Shown here: in pieces, positions 1 through 7,911 of the stretch
How positions within the stretch are numbered: the stretch's first letter is position 1
Layout of the letters: every line of letters starts with the position of its first letter
The notes under the pieces: model-generated
The model's database searches: none
What the model saw: the letters and a program-made list of their open reading frames with translations, nothing else
Told to the model about the DNA's origin: nothing
Made by a program: the position numbers and the translations under genes
From: Chitinophagaceae bacterium UBA5175
GTDB lineage: Bacteria > Bacteroidota > Bacteroidia > Chitinophagales > Chitinophagaceae
Length of the DNA stretch: 12,359 nucleotides
Reading direction: 5' to 3'
NCBI GenBank assembly: GCA_002413325.1
Contig: DHWT01000191.1
Location: forward strand, 8,335-20,693

Positions 1-759
1 TGGCGATACCGCGAACTGTTTTATATCCTGGCCTGGCGCGATCTGAAAGTCCGTTATAAACAAACGGTTATGGGTGCGGCCTGGAGTATTATCCGGCCGG
101 TATTGACAACCATCATATTCACCTTTATCTTCAGCCGGGTGGCCAAATTACCGGCTTCCGGTTCGGCGCCTTATGCGTTGATGGTATTTGTGGGCATGCT
201 GCCCTGGCAGTTTTTTTCCAATTCTCTGAGCGAAGCCAGCATGAGCCTGATCGGCAATTCCAATCTGATCACGAAGGTATATTTCCCCCGCATGATCATT
301 CCGGCGAGTTCTGTCATTACCAGTCTCGTCGATCTGGGCATTTCGATGGTTATACTGGTTGCTATGTTTTTTATTTACCATTTTGTGCCGGTGGTCACGA
401 TTGTTTTTCTGCCCTTTTTTATTCTGATTGCCTTTGTTGCGGCTTTCGGCGTGGGACTATATATTACTGCGCTGAATGTCAAATACCGGGACTTCCGATA
501 CATCATTCCGTTTATTATCCAGTTCGGGCTCTACATTACGCCGGTCGGTTTCAGCAGCAGCGTGATCCCGGATAAATGGAGACTGGTTTATGCATTAAAC
601 CCGATGGTCGGGGTGGTGGACGGTTTCCGGTGGTGTATTCTGGGCAGTCCATTGAATCTGCCTTCTTTTCTTATCTCCATCGTTATTTCCTTATTGTTTT
701 TATGGCTGGGTATCTGGTATTTCCGGAAAACGGAAAAAAGTTTTGCCGATAATATTTAA
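1..759 (+). CDS. wzm: ABC-2 type polysaccharide export permease (Wzm-like), 5' partial
   Basis: Membrane subunit of an ABC transporter that moves a lipid-linked polysaccharide across the inner membrane. The frame is open from the first base of the window (it reads WRYRELFYILAWRDLKVRYK), so the gene starts upstream and the ATG at 70 is internal; 252 residues are visible and only a short N-terminus is missing. The family signature is clear: the amphipathic RDLKVRYKQTVMGAAWSIIRP entry, an NSNLITKVYFPRMIIP stretch near visible residues 86-101, LNVKYRDFRYIIPF near 158-171, and YALNPMVGVVDGFRW near 197-211. About six hydrophobic segments can be seen, near residues 29-45, 58-75, 103-126, 130-155, 167-185 and 223-241. 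The stop lies 8 bases before the ATPase gene, as expected for a co-transcribed pair. GC is clearly higher than in the accessory block downstream. Teichoic-acid exporters (TagG) are related, but a Gram-negative O-antigen or capsule role fits the neighbours better. Confidence 0.93.
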   Translation, partial: WRYRELFYILAWRDLKVRYKQTVMGAAWSIIRPVLTTIIFTFIFSRVAKLPASGSAPYALMVFVGMLPWQFFSNSLSEASMSLIGNSNLITKVYFPRMIIPASSVITSLVDLGISMVILVAMFFIYHFVPVVTIVFLPFFILIAFVAAFGVGLYITALNVKYRDFRYIIPFIIQFGLYITPVGFSSSVIPDKWRLVYALNPMVGVVDGFRWCILGSPLNLPSFLISIVISLLFLWLGIWYFRKTEKSFADNI

Positions 760-767
760 TATAGTTT

Positions 768-2021
768 ATGTCTTCCATCATAGAAGTTGAAAATATTTCC
801 AAACAATTCATTATCGGGCATGAAACCAATGAGCGATACACAACACTGAGGGACGAAATATCGAAAAGAACGAAGAAAATATTTTCGTTTTCGAGCAAAG
901 AATCTAATCTAGGTCTTCAATTATCAAAAGAGATTTTTTTTGCGCTAAAAGACATCAATTTTCGCATTCAACAGGGCGATCGTCTGGGAATAATTGGACG
1001 AAATGGTGCAGGTAAATCTACGCTGCTTAAAATACTCAGCAGAATAACAGAGCCAAGCTCGGGACGAATAACGATCAGGGGTCGGGTGGCAAGTTTATTG
1101 GAGGTAGGAACTGGTTTCCACCCGGAACTTTCCGGCAGGGAAAATATCTTTCTCAATGGTGCTATACTGGGAATGAGCAGGACAGAAATCAGGAGGAAAT
1201 TCGATGAGATTGTTGCCTTTGCAGATATTGAAAAATTTCTGGATACACCGGTTAAAAGATACAGTAGCGGTATGTATGTAAGACTTGCTTTTGCAGTAGC
1301 GGCATACCTGGAACCCGAAATACTAATAGTTGATGAAGTATTGGCAGTTGGAGACGTTGAGTTCCAAAAAAAATGTATCGGTAAGATGGAAGATGTCAGT
1401 AGGAATGAAGGTAGAACGGTTTTGTTCGTCAGTCATAACATGGAAGCACTTTCCAGGTTATGTAAGACGGCGTTGCTACTGGAAAAAGGGGAGATGATTG
1501 CATATTCAGACACGGAAAGTATTATTTCAAAATATCTTTTATCGCGAAAAAATAATAGAGAATATTCCAGGAATGGAACAAAGGAAATTCAGGTTACTGA
1601 TATTTTGATTAAGAACAAAGACGAAATGATCTCTGATACTATAGTGACTTTTGAAAATTGTACGATGGAAATGCGTTGCATTTGCCATGCAGAGAAGGTG
1701 AATAACGTAAGTTTTGCGATATGCCTAAATAATGTTCAGGATCATAGAATTACCAGCATTTGGACCGCTTATAAGGCGCAAACATTTAATATTTCAAAAG
1801 GTGAATTTGTTGTGAAATTTAAAGTTGATAATTTAAAAATAATTCCAGGGGACTACGAAATTATTACATACATAGAAACAAATGGAAGGGAAATCGAGCG
1901 GATAGATAATTATGATAGACTTTTTGTAAAATATACAAACAATTTTGGATGTACCGTTGAACCGAATGCTTCTCAAGGTACATATATAGAAGACTTCTTT
2001 GTAAGTTTAGATAGAATATAA
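768..2021 (+). CDS. wzt: ABC transporter ATPase with C-terminal glycan-recognition domain (Wzt-like)
   Basis: Cytoplasmic ATPase that powers export through the permease encoded just upstream. The 417 residues fall into two parts. Residues 1 to about 260 are the nucleotide-binding domain, with Walker A GRNGAGKST at 77-85, signature YSSGM at 165-169, Walker B ILIVDE at 185-190 and the switch histidine H223 in VSHNM. Residues from about 272 to 417 form an extra beta-rich region of the Wzt_C type. In E. coli O9a-type systems such a domain binds the modified non-reducing end of the glycan, linking export to chain termination; that role is inferred here from architecture. The start is ATG at 768, 8 bases after the permease stop. 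The C-terminal half is more AT-rich than the ATPase domain (the row at 1801 is about 27% GC), as expected if this domain varies with the glycan. The next gene is a methyltransferase, a plausible maker of the recognised cap. Confidence 0.93.
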   Translation: MSSIIEVENISKQFIIGHETNERYTTLRDEISKRTKKIFSFSSKESNLGLQLSKEIFFALKDINFRIQQGDRLGIIGRNGAGKSTLLKILSRITEPSSGRITIRGRVASLLEVGTGFHPELSGRENIFLNGAILGMSRTEIRRKFDEIVAFADIEKFLDTPVKRYSSGMYVRLAFAVAAYLEPEILIVDEVLAVGDVEFQKKCIGKMEDVSRNEGRTVLFVSHNMEALSRLCKTALLLEKGEMIAYSDTESIISKYLLSRKNNREYSRNGTKEIQVTDILIKNKDEMISDTIVTFENCTMEMRCICHAEKVNNVSFAICLNNVQDHRITSIWTAYKAQTFNISKGEFVVKFKVDNLKIIPGDYEIITYIETNGREIERIDNYDRLFVKYTNNFGCTVEPNASQGTYIEDFFVSLDRI

Positions 2022-2046
2022 TTAGTTACAAGAATATTTAAAAACT

Positions 2047-2772
2047 ATGGGTATATTATCTCGGTTAAAACAGAAAAAAAAGACAACAAACGCCAGTAAT
2101 AAAAATTTTTTTGAGGCGAGATATCAGATTCATAATATAGTTAGGTTAAGCCATTTGAATAGTTTGGACCTTGAACTGAACGGCAAAAGGGTGTTGGAAT
2201 TGGGGGCTGGAGTGGGGGATCACACGCTTTTCTATCTATATAGGGGGTGTGATGTTATGCCAATAGAAGGAAGACGGGAACTATGTGATTTTATTGCGAA
2301 CCGATTCGGAATAAAATCGGAAAGGATAGATTTTGAATACGAGAGTCAAAAATTGATTGATCATTCAAACTATGATATTGTGCATTGCTATGGTCTTTTG
2401 TATCATCTAAGTAATCCTGCTGAATTTTTAAAATATGCTTGCAATACGGGCAATTTGTTTTTATTGGAAACATGCGTTTCTACGGATGATTCTGAGGATC
2501 CGATTAATATTGTTAGCGAGAATATTGCGGATAGTACGCAGGCAATTTCCGGGAAGGGATGCAGACCTACTAGGAAATGGATATTTGACGAGTTAAGGAA
2601 ATATTATCCGTATGTTTATTGTTCTATAACCCAACCAAGGCATGACGAGTTTCCTTTGGACTTGAGGAAAAGGCAAACAGGTGATCATCTCACTAGAGCA
2701 ATATTTGTAGCCTCTAAGGAAGAAATTGCTAACCCAAAACTTGTTCAATTCATTCCTGAATTATATAAGTAA
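2047..2772 (+). CDS. Class I SAM-dependent methyltransferase
   Basis: Predicted soluble methyltransferase of 241 residues with a Rossmann-type SAM-binding fold. Motif I is VLELGAGVGD at 49-58. An acidic residue at the end of strand 2 (E74 in MPIEGRRE) could bind the SAM ribose. The post-I region YDIVHCYGLLYHLSNP at 109-124 is typical of small-molecule or sugar methyltransferases. The N-terminal 20 residues are lysine- and asparagine-rich and probably disordered. There is no signal peptide. The gene starts 25 bases after wzt, which makes a role in capping or decorating the exported glycan attractive, but the substrate cannot be read from the sequence. The region is AT-rich, and the 243 bases after it hold no gene. 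Confidence 0.85.
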   Translation: MGILSRLKQKKKTTNASNKNFFEARYQIHNIVRLSHLNSLDLELNGKRVLELGAGVGDHTLFYLYRGCDVMPIEGRRELCDFIANRFGIKSERIDFEYESQKLIDHSNYDIVHCYGLLYHLSNPAEFLKYACNTGNLFLLETCVSTDDSEDPINIVSENIADSTQAISGKGCRPTRKWIFDELRKYYPYVYCSITQPRHDEFPLDLRKRQTGDHLTRAIFVASKEEIANPKLVQFIPELYK

Positions 2773-3015
2773 AACCTTTGTATTTTTTTGAAGCTTGACA
2801 CTTATTAATATATTTAATTGGTAAGAATCTTGGTTAGGATTAGAAAATAATGTGGACTCAAGTTTGCTTTGTTAGAACTTGTAAAGAATAATTAAATTAT
2901 TAATAACGAATATTTCGGAATTGTTAGGATTTAGCAAATGACATTTTAAAATGTTCGAAAGGGAAAAAAATCTTCAAATTTGATTTATGAATAGGTTAGG
3001 AAAAATAATGAACGC
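2773..3015 (+). other. Gene-free AT-rich gap with short palindromes
   Basis: This is the only long non-coding stretch in the window (243 bases); other gaps are under 50 bases. It is strongly AT-rich. It holds a perfect 14-base palindrome at 2941-2954 (ACATTTTAAAATGT), an inverted pair AATAATT/AATTATT at 2887-2901 and TCAAATTTGA at 2974-2983. None is followed by a T-run or is GC-rich enough to be a convincing terminator. I looked for the Bacteroidota promoter pattern (TTTG, about 19 bases, TAnnTTTG) and found no clean match. A promoter for the genes downstream is possible but not shown. It may also be a recombination scar from exchange of accessory genes. Confidence 0.5.
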
Positions 3016-4110
3016 ATGGGGGTAATCAGGGTAGTGCTCGCGTTATCAGTTGTCATTACTCATGTTGGACCAATTTTTGGATTTAGTCTTCTTGGGGGAC
3101 CTACTGCAGTGGAATCTTTTTATATTATTTCTGGATTCTATATGTCTTTAATTCTTAATGAAAAGTATATAGGTAAAAACGGCTCATATAAGTTATTTCT
3201 TTCTAATAGATTGCTAAGACTATTTCCTATTTATTGGTTTGTATTATTAATGGTTATTATAGTTTCTCTTGTATTTGCTTTGCATTCACATGGATCGTAT
3301 TGGTCTAGGTTGCAACCATTTGCGGATTATGGTCAAAGCATGAGATTTTCAAGCATTTCCCTTTTGTGTTTTACTAATCTGTTTTTGATAGGACAGGATT
3401 TGGTTTTGTTTTTGGGTTTAAACAGTACAGGCCACCTATTTTTTACCGCAAATTTTTGGAATACAAGTCCACTACTTTATACTTTTTTGTTAGTTCCTCA
3501 AGCATGGACTATTGGCCTTGAGATCACTTTTTACTTAATCGCTCCATTTTTAGTCCGAAGAAGATTGAACTTTATTATACTAATTATTTGCATTTCTTTG
3601 GCGATAAGAATATTGTTGAATAGTAAAGGTTTAAGTAATGATCCATGGAACTATCGATTTTTCCCGAATGAGATTGTGTTCTTTCTTTTTGGAAATCTCG
3701 GTTACAAAATTTATAAGAAATTTGAAAAAGTCGATATAAAAAGGGCTTATTTATTCATAGTATTAATAAGTGTATTGGCATTAATCTTGTTTTTTGATTT
3801 AATTAATTTACCGGGTAAAATTTATTTATTTTTTGGTATTTTTTCTCTCGCTTTACCCTTTATTTTTAAGATGTCTAAGAGTAGTAAAATAGATTCTGCA
3901 ATAGGAGATCTTTCCTATCCAATCTATATTTCACACACTATAATAATTACAATATTAAAGGGACGGCTCCCTGGTATTGTTAGAATATTAGGTGAAGGAA
4001 TTACTGTTATCCTGATTACTATTTTATTTTCAATACTTCTAAACAAATTCATTGCGAAACCCATGGAGGGTTTACGCCAACGAAGGCTTGTAAAATTAGT
4101 ATCCAAGTAA
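3016..4110 (+). CDS. Membrane acyltransferase, acyltransferase-3 (OafA-like) family
   Basis: Integral membrane protein of 364 residues expected to transfer an acyl group, often acetyl, to a sugar of the surface glycan. Family landmarks are R5 and H16 in the first segment (ALSVVITH, the usual catalytic histidine region), VESFYIISGFY at 32-42, the RLLRLFPIYW motif at 65-74, the WTIGLEITFY motif at 164-173 and LSYPIYISH at 299-307. About ten hydrophobic segments follow and there is no extra periplasmic domain. ATG 3016 is the first in-frame start after a stop at 2992-2994. It gives a slightly short N-terminus, and an upstream reading in another frame (ATG 2987) ends just past a G5 tract at 3018-3022, so the true start may be altered by a one-base frameshift. 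The gene is very AT-rich (the row at 3721 is 25% GC), which suggests acquisition separate from its flanks. The substrate is unknown. Confidence 0.88.
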   Translation: MGVIRVVLALSVVITHVGPIFGFSLLGGPTAVESFYIISGFYMSLILNEKYIGKNGSYKLFLSNRLLRLFPIYWFVLLMVIIVSLVFALHSHGSYWSRLQPFADYGQSMRFSSISLLCFTNLFLIGQDLVLFLGLNSTGHLFFTANFWNTSPLLYTFLLVPQAWTIGLEITFYLIAPFLVRRRLNFIILIICISLAIRILLNSKGLSNDPWNYRFFPNEIVFFLFGNLGYKIYKKFEKVDIKRAYLFIVLISVLALILFFDLINLPGKIYLFFGIFSLALPFIFKMSKSSKIDSAIGDLSYPIYISHTIIITILKGRLPGIVRILGEGITVILITILFSILLNKFIAKPMEGLRQRRLVKLVSK

Positions 4111-4127
4111 AATCATCTAAACGAAAA

Positions 4128-5042
4128 ATGAAATTTGCAAATAATATAGATACCCGAATTGCAAATTATTTAATTCGGAAACTAAATGGCTATCTTTTTT
4201 TAAAAGAAAGGAGGAAAAGAAAATTTGAGAATACAATTTGGATGAAAAGATACCGCGATTCAGATTTCTTATTGCATTCCCTTAATAGTGATCTTAAAAT
4301 TAGATTATATAATGATTCTATTCTTTCTAGATTTATTTATGAAGGATTTGAAGCCGATGAAATTAAATTTTTAAACGATTTTTTAATGGAAGGTGATAGT
4401 TTTGTGGATATAGGTTCAAATATTGGTTTATTCAGTCTTTACGCGTCGAGAAAAGTAGGCCCGGCTGGAACCGTGCTTGCTTTTGAACCTGCACGTCTCA
4501 CTTATAATCGCCTACTTGAAAACATTCAATTGAATGGGATAAAAAATATCCGGCCGTACCAGTTGGGGTTATCAGATAAGGATGAAATATTAGAACTAAA
4601 TGTTTCATCAGACGGGCATGAAGCATGGAATACGTTCGTTCAAAGATCTGACGAAATGTATTCATTAAAGGAAAAGGTACAAGTAAAGTCATTTGACAAT
4701 TTTTTGAAAGAAAATGACATTGAGAGTGACAAAATATCCCTGATCAAGTTGGATGTAGAAGGATTTGAATTAAATGTATTAAGGGGTTCAGCTGGGCTTT
4801 TAGCAAGCCAAAACGCACCTGTATTTTTGGTTGAGTTTACTGATGAAAATGCGATCAGCGCTGGCAACTGTTGCCACGAACTATATAAATTATTGCTTCA
4901 ATACGATTATTCCTGGTTTACTTACGATGTGATCAAAAAAAAATTGATTAGAGATGCTATGCGCATAAACTATCCTTACGTTAATTTGATAGCGGTAAAG
5001 AATGCTGCTAATAATAATAGGACTTCCCGTTTTTTTTCCTAA
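4128..5042 (+). CDS. FkbM family SAM-dependent methyltransferase
   Basis: Predicted O-methyltransferase of 304 residues. The FkbM domain covers about residues 90-270: motif I FVDIGSNIGLFSLYAS at 92-107, the acidic loop VLAFEPARLTYNRL at 116-129 followed by NIQLNG at 132-137, and the hallmark LIKLDVEGFELNVLRG at 205-220. About 90 residues before the domain are basic and not recognisable. FkbM-like enzymes methylate hydroxyls of polyketides and, in polysaccharide loci, of sugars; the exact target cannot be told here. The start is ATG 4128, 17 bases after the acyltransferase stop, in an A-rich context. Composition is AT-rich like the two genes before it. The C-terminus is serine- and asparagine-rich and follows a run of A residues, but the frame is intact. 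Confidence 0.88.
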   Translation: MKFANNIDTRIANYLIRKLNGYLFLKERRKRKFENTIWMKRYRDSDFLLHSLNSDLKIRLYNDSILSRFIYEGFEADEIKFLNDFLMEGDSFVDIGSNIGLFSLYASRKVGPAGTVLAFEPARLTYNRLLENIQLNGIKNIRPYQLGLSDKDEILELNVSSDGHEAWNTFVQRSDEMYSLKEKVQVKSFDNFLKENDIESDKISLIKLDVEGFELNVLRGSAGLLASQNAPVFLVEFTDENAISAGNCCHELYKLLLQYDYSWFTYDVIKKKLIRDAMRINYPYVNLIAVKNAANNNRTSRFFS

Positions 5043-5057
5043 AATTATTAAAATAAC

Positions 5058-6164
5058 ATGCGAAGGATAGCCTTATTATTTGACAGGGCCTATATTGATA
5101 CCCAGCATTGTTTTATGGAACTTGCTATTCAATTGGCTGGAAGTGGTTTCCATGTTGATTTATACATGCTTATCAATTCAAATAACCATCTGCCTTTTTT
5201 CGAGAACCAAGCCATTCGAGTGCTCCCTTTCCCTGATTCATTTTTTCAGAAGTCGGAATATTGGTCTAAGATCATTTACGCGAAGGACCGAAAATATAAG
5301 GCTATTATTGGGACCCCAATTCGAGGTGCCTGGGTGGCCTATAAAACTGCAACTATACAACGGATCCCTTATTATTATTTTGCTGATGAACTAATTGAAC
5401 ATTTGCTTTTGGGAGTTACCGATATCAAAAAGGGGCGGTTGTCAAGGGAAAACTATATAGCTAATAAAAATGCGGCGGCTACTATTGCTTTAGACGACGA
5501 GAGGTACTTGATTCAGAAGGAGCAGAATAAAATTGATTTTCCCCACGAACATATAATACTTCCCAATGCTCAGTCTGGTGATGCGGTCAAATTAAAAAGT
5601 AATTATTACAGGGATATTTTCAATATTGATGACCGAAAACCCATTTTACTCTTTGCCGGTACTTTAAACTGGAACCTGGCCAGGAAAATATATGAGGAAA
5701 CCAAAACCTATTCGGAGAAGGACTATCATATCGTATTTCAAAGCCGGACTGTTGGGTTGATGGGTGAAGGTGCGCACCCTTTTATAAAAATGTCAACCAT
5801 CCCGATCCCCTCAGCGATGATGAATTACGCCGTGAGTTCGGCTGATATTGGTCTGGTTCTTTATGACAAAGATTCCGTACATGAAACCAATAACGGTATC
5901 GCCGGTGGTAAAATTGGAACTTATCTGAAAAACGGACTACCTGTTATTGCCGGCAGTGCTTACAATCTGAAGATATTTGAACAGCAGCATGTGGGTACTT
6001 ACTGGGATGGAGATATTCCATTCGATCAAATTGCTGTCCAGGCGATCAGGGATATGGCATCGAACAGAGAACAAATTCCGGGATATTATAAAAAGCATCT
6101 GCAATATGAACTCTTTTTTGAAAAGTTTAAGCAGCATTTACTTAAGTCAATTAAAATCCGGTAA
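5058..6164 (+). CDS. GT-B fold glycosyltransferase (GT4-like)
   Basis: Predicted cytoplasmic sugar transferase of 368 residues. The N-terminal half is a weakly conserved Rossmann-like domain (RRIALLFDRAYID at the start, then an ELAIQLAGSGFHVDLY stretch). The C-terminal half has the features of a GT-B donor domain: the strand ILLFAGTLNW at 196-205, SADIGLVLYDKDS at 261-273 and GGKIGTYLKNGLPVIAGS at 283-300. The last aligns with the common KxxEYLAxGKPVI motif of GT4 enzymes, but the glutamate is replaced by threonine (T287). The assignment rests on this C-terminal pattern, so donor, acceptor and linkage are unknown. There is no signal peptide or membrane segment. The gene lies 15 bases after the FkbM gene and 24 before the next methyltransferase. 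GC rises through the gene, marking the end of the AT-rich block. Confidence 0.75.
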   Translation: MRRIALLFDRAYIDTQHCFMELAIQLAGSGFHVDLYMLINSNNHLPFFENQAIRVLPFPDSFFQKSEYWSKIIYAKDRKYKAIIGTPIRGAWVAYKTATIQRIPYYYFADELIEHLLLGVTDIKKGRLSRENYIANKNAAATIALDDERYLIQKEQNKIDFPHEHIILPNAQSGDAVKLKSNYYRDIFNIDDRKPILLFAGTLNWNLARKIYEETKTYSEKDYHIVFQSRTVGLMGEGAHPFIKMSTIPIPSAMMNYAVSSADIGLVLYDKDSVHETNNGIAGGKIGTYLKNGLPVIAGSAYNLKIFEQQHVGTYWDGDIPFDQIAVQAIRDMASNREQIPGYYKKHLQYELFFEKFKQHLLKSIKIR

Positions 6165-6188
6165 TTTATATAGTGTTAAAAAATTGAC

Positions 6189-6884
6189 ATGCCGAAAGTA
6201 GGAACAACCAACGCATTTAACCGGACAGAATGGATTAAGAATTCACTGAAAAAAATACCTGAAGGCCTGACCCTGCTGGATGTGGGAGCCGGTGATAGTC
6301 CTTATAGACAGGATTGCAGTCATCTGAAATATATTGCGCAGGACTTTGGGAAATATGATGGCAAAGGGGATGTAGGCATTCAAATGGGTGATTGGGATAA
6401 TTCCAAACTGGACATCGTTTCAGATATTTTGAATATTCCCCTGCCCGACGAATCGGTTGACGCCATTATGTGCACAGAGGTTTTTGAACATATACCTGAC
6501 CCCATCCGTGCCATCACGGAATTCAATCGTTTGTTAAAACCGCGCGGATACCTGATCATCACGGCCCCGTTTTGCAGTCTCACCCATTTTGCGCCTTATC
6601 ATTTTTATACCGGATTCAACCGGTTCTTTTATGAGAAATTTTTACCGGAAAATGATTTTCTCATTCTGGAACTGGAATGTAACGGTAATTATTTTGAATA
6701 CCTGGCGCAGGAGATCCGGCGGGTTGGGACCGTGGCGAAACTTTATACGGGTTCAGCCATACGGATTCAGGACAAGATATTTTTGAAAGGGGTACTCCGG
6801 GTATTGGAGCGGTTAAGTAAAAAGGGGGAAAAATCTTCCGAATTGCTCAACTATGGGATCCATGTATTTGCCCAAAAAAAATGA
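6189..6884 (+). CDS. Class I SAM-dependent methyltransferase (Methyltransf_11-like)
   Basis: Small soluble methyltransferase of 231 residues. Motif I is LLDVGAGDSPYR at 29-40. SDILNIPLPDESVDAIMC at 78-95 and the TEVFEHIPDP motif at 96-105 are typical of Methyltransf_11/UbiE-like enzymes, followed by FNRLLKPRGYLIITAPF at 112-128. The C-terminal third (from about 150) is a family-variable region expected to shape the substrate pocket. It differs from the methyltransferase at 2047 and from the FkbM enzyme, so the locus holds three independent methyltransferase types. GC is high here (the row at 6541 is 57%), in contrast to the upstream block. The substrate is probably a sugar of the same glycan, an inference from position only. 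Confidence 0.85.
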   Translation: MPKVGTTNAFNRTEWIKNSLKKIPEGLTLLDVGAGDSPYRQDCSHLKYIAQDFGKYDGKGDVGIQMGDWDNSKLDIVSDILNIPLPDESVDAIMCTEVFEHIPDPIRAITEFNRLLKPRGYLIITAPFCSLTHFAPYHFYTGFNRFFYEKFLPENDFLILELECNGNYFEYLAQEIRRVGTVAKLYTGSAIRIQDKIFLKGVLRVLERLSKKGEKSSELLNYGIHVFAQKK

Positions 6885-6895
6885 GAAATTCATGC

Positions 6896-6909
6896 GAGGA
6901 GAGAGAGGG
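6896..6909 (+). promoter_or_regulatory. Purine-rich GA tract before the first GT2 gene
   Basis: GAGGAGAGAGAGGG lies between the methyltransferase stop and the glycosyltransferase. It resembles a Shine-Dalgarno region, but it sits 23 bases from the ATG at 6933 and only 2 from an in-frame TTG at 6912 (the AGGAG part is 10 bases from that TTG). If it is used for ribosome binding, translation would start at the TTG and add seven residues. Bacteroidota rarely depend on such sites, so its role is uncertain. Confidence 0.3.
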
Positions 6910-6932
6910 TTTTGAATCTACGATCATTGAAA

Positions 6933-7901
6933 ATGTCTGTCAGTATAGCCCTTTGTACTTATAATGGTGAGCGATTCATACGGGAGCAAATTGAGTCTTA
7001 CCTGAATCAGACAGTTCAGCCGGATGAAATTATTGTTTGCGATGATGGTTCCAGCGACAATACACTCGCGATTATACGGCAATATGCAGCAGCCAATCGG
7101 GGAATTCAGTGGCAACTTATTCAAAATGAGGAAAACCTGGGGACGAATAAAAATTTCGAAAAGGCCATCAGCCGTTCCAGCGGGGATTTTATTTTCTTTT
7201 CGGACCAGGATGATATCTGGGTAGATGAAAAGGTGGAACAGACCATTTCGTTTTTCAACAAATATCCGGATTGCGAGGCCAGTTTCAGCAACGCCACATT
7301 GATAGATGACAATAGCCTGGAATTGCCTGAATCCTTGCTGGATCTTAGTTTTTTTAAATCAGATGTCAGGAAAGCCTATAAAGCGGATGATCTGCTTTAT
7401 TGGAGCATTTTGCTGGGAAATGTGATGACGGGAGCTACCATGGCGATCAGGCGCAGAGCGCTTCGCACCATACTTCCTTTTCACCTGGATTTAGGACGAA
7501 AACTATGGTACGACGGGTGGATCGGATTTTGCCTGATGGCCGCCTATCGGGTTGGGTATATTGATCAACCCCTTATTAAATACCGGGTACATAGCGGCCA
7601 GCAGGTCGGCGTGGCTTCCGGTAAAAACCATTTTGAGCAATATATCATACGTAGGGATTGCCAGGAGGAATTCGTGAAGGAATATTTTCAAAGATATCTT
7701 TCTGCATTCTCCTTTATGCAGTATTTAAAAAAGGTAGTTTCTCTCCCGCTTCTTATCGAGAATCGGATTACAAAGGAATATCTCGTTCAAAAAAGGAATT
7801 ATTTTGAATCCCAGTCTTTTTTTGAAAGAAAGCTGAGATTACTGAAATGGTATTTACAACGGGCGCATTATATTTCATTCAAAGACCTGATGACTTTATA
7901 A
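6933..7901 (+). CDS. Family 2 glycosyltransferase
   Basis: GT-A fold sugar transferase of 322 residues from ATG 6933. The nucleotide-binding start is SVSIALCTYNGERFIREQI, with DDGSSDNT at 37-44 and the metal-binding DQDDIW at 91-96. This resembles rhamnosyltransferase-like GT2 enzymes of O-antigen loci, though the donor cannot be fixed. After about residue 200 the sequence is variable and partly hydrophobic or amphipathic, probably for membrane association. I chose ATG 6933 because GT2 proteins normally begin a few residues before the first strand; a TTG at 6912 in the same frame would give 329 residues and lies close to a purine-rich tract. The gene is followed after 10 bases by a second GT2, and the two probably add successive sugars. 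Confidence 0.88.
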   Translation: MSVSIALCTYNGERFIREQIESYLNQTVQPDEIIVCDDGSSDNTLAIIRQYAAANRGIQWQLIQNEENLGTNKNFEKAISRSSGDFIFFSDQDDIWVDEKVEQTISFFNKYPDCEASFSNATLIDDNSLELPESLLDLSFFKSDVRKAYKADDLLYWSILLGNVMTGATMAIRRRALRTILPFHLDLGRKLWYDGWIGFCLMAAYRVGYIDQPLIKYRVHSGQQVGVASGKNHFEQYIIRRDCQEEFVKEYFQRYLSAFSFMQYLKKVVSLPLLIENRITKEYLVQKRNYFESQSFFERKLRLLKWYLQRAHYISFKDLMTL

Positions 7902-7911
7902 AAGTTATTCC

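Noticed and set aside
148..381. Minus-strand open frames opposite the permease and several other genes
   Set aside because: They are short, lie wholly opposite well-supported genes and show no recognisable motifs.
70..759. Permease starting at ATG 70
   Set aside because: The same frame continues to the first base of the window with typical family sequence, so ATG 70 is internal and the gene is cut by the window edge.
2887..2901. AATAATT/AATTATT inverted repeat as a terminator
   Set aside because: The stem has only AT pairs and no T-run follows, so a stable intrinsic terminator is unlikely.
5080..5394. A 104-residue open frame inside the GT-B gene
   Set aside because: It overlaps a recognisable gene in another frame and has no family-like motifs.
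6912..6932. TTG start for the first GT2 glycosyltransferase
   Set aside because: ATG 6933 gives the usual GT2 N-terminus; the TTG is kept only as an alternative because of the purine-rich tract nearby.
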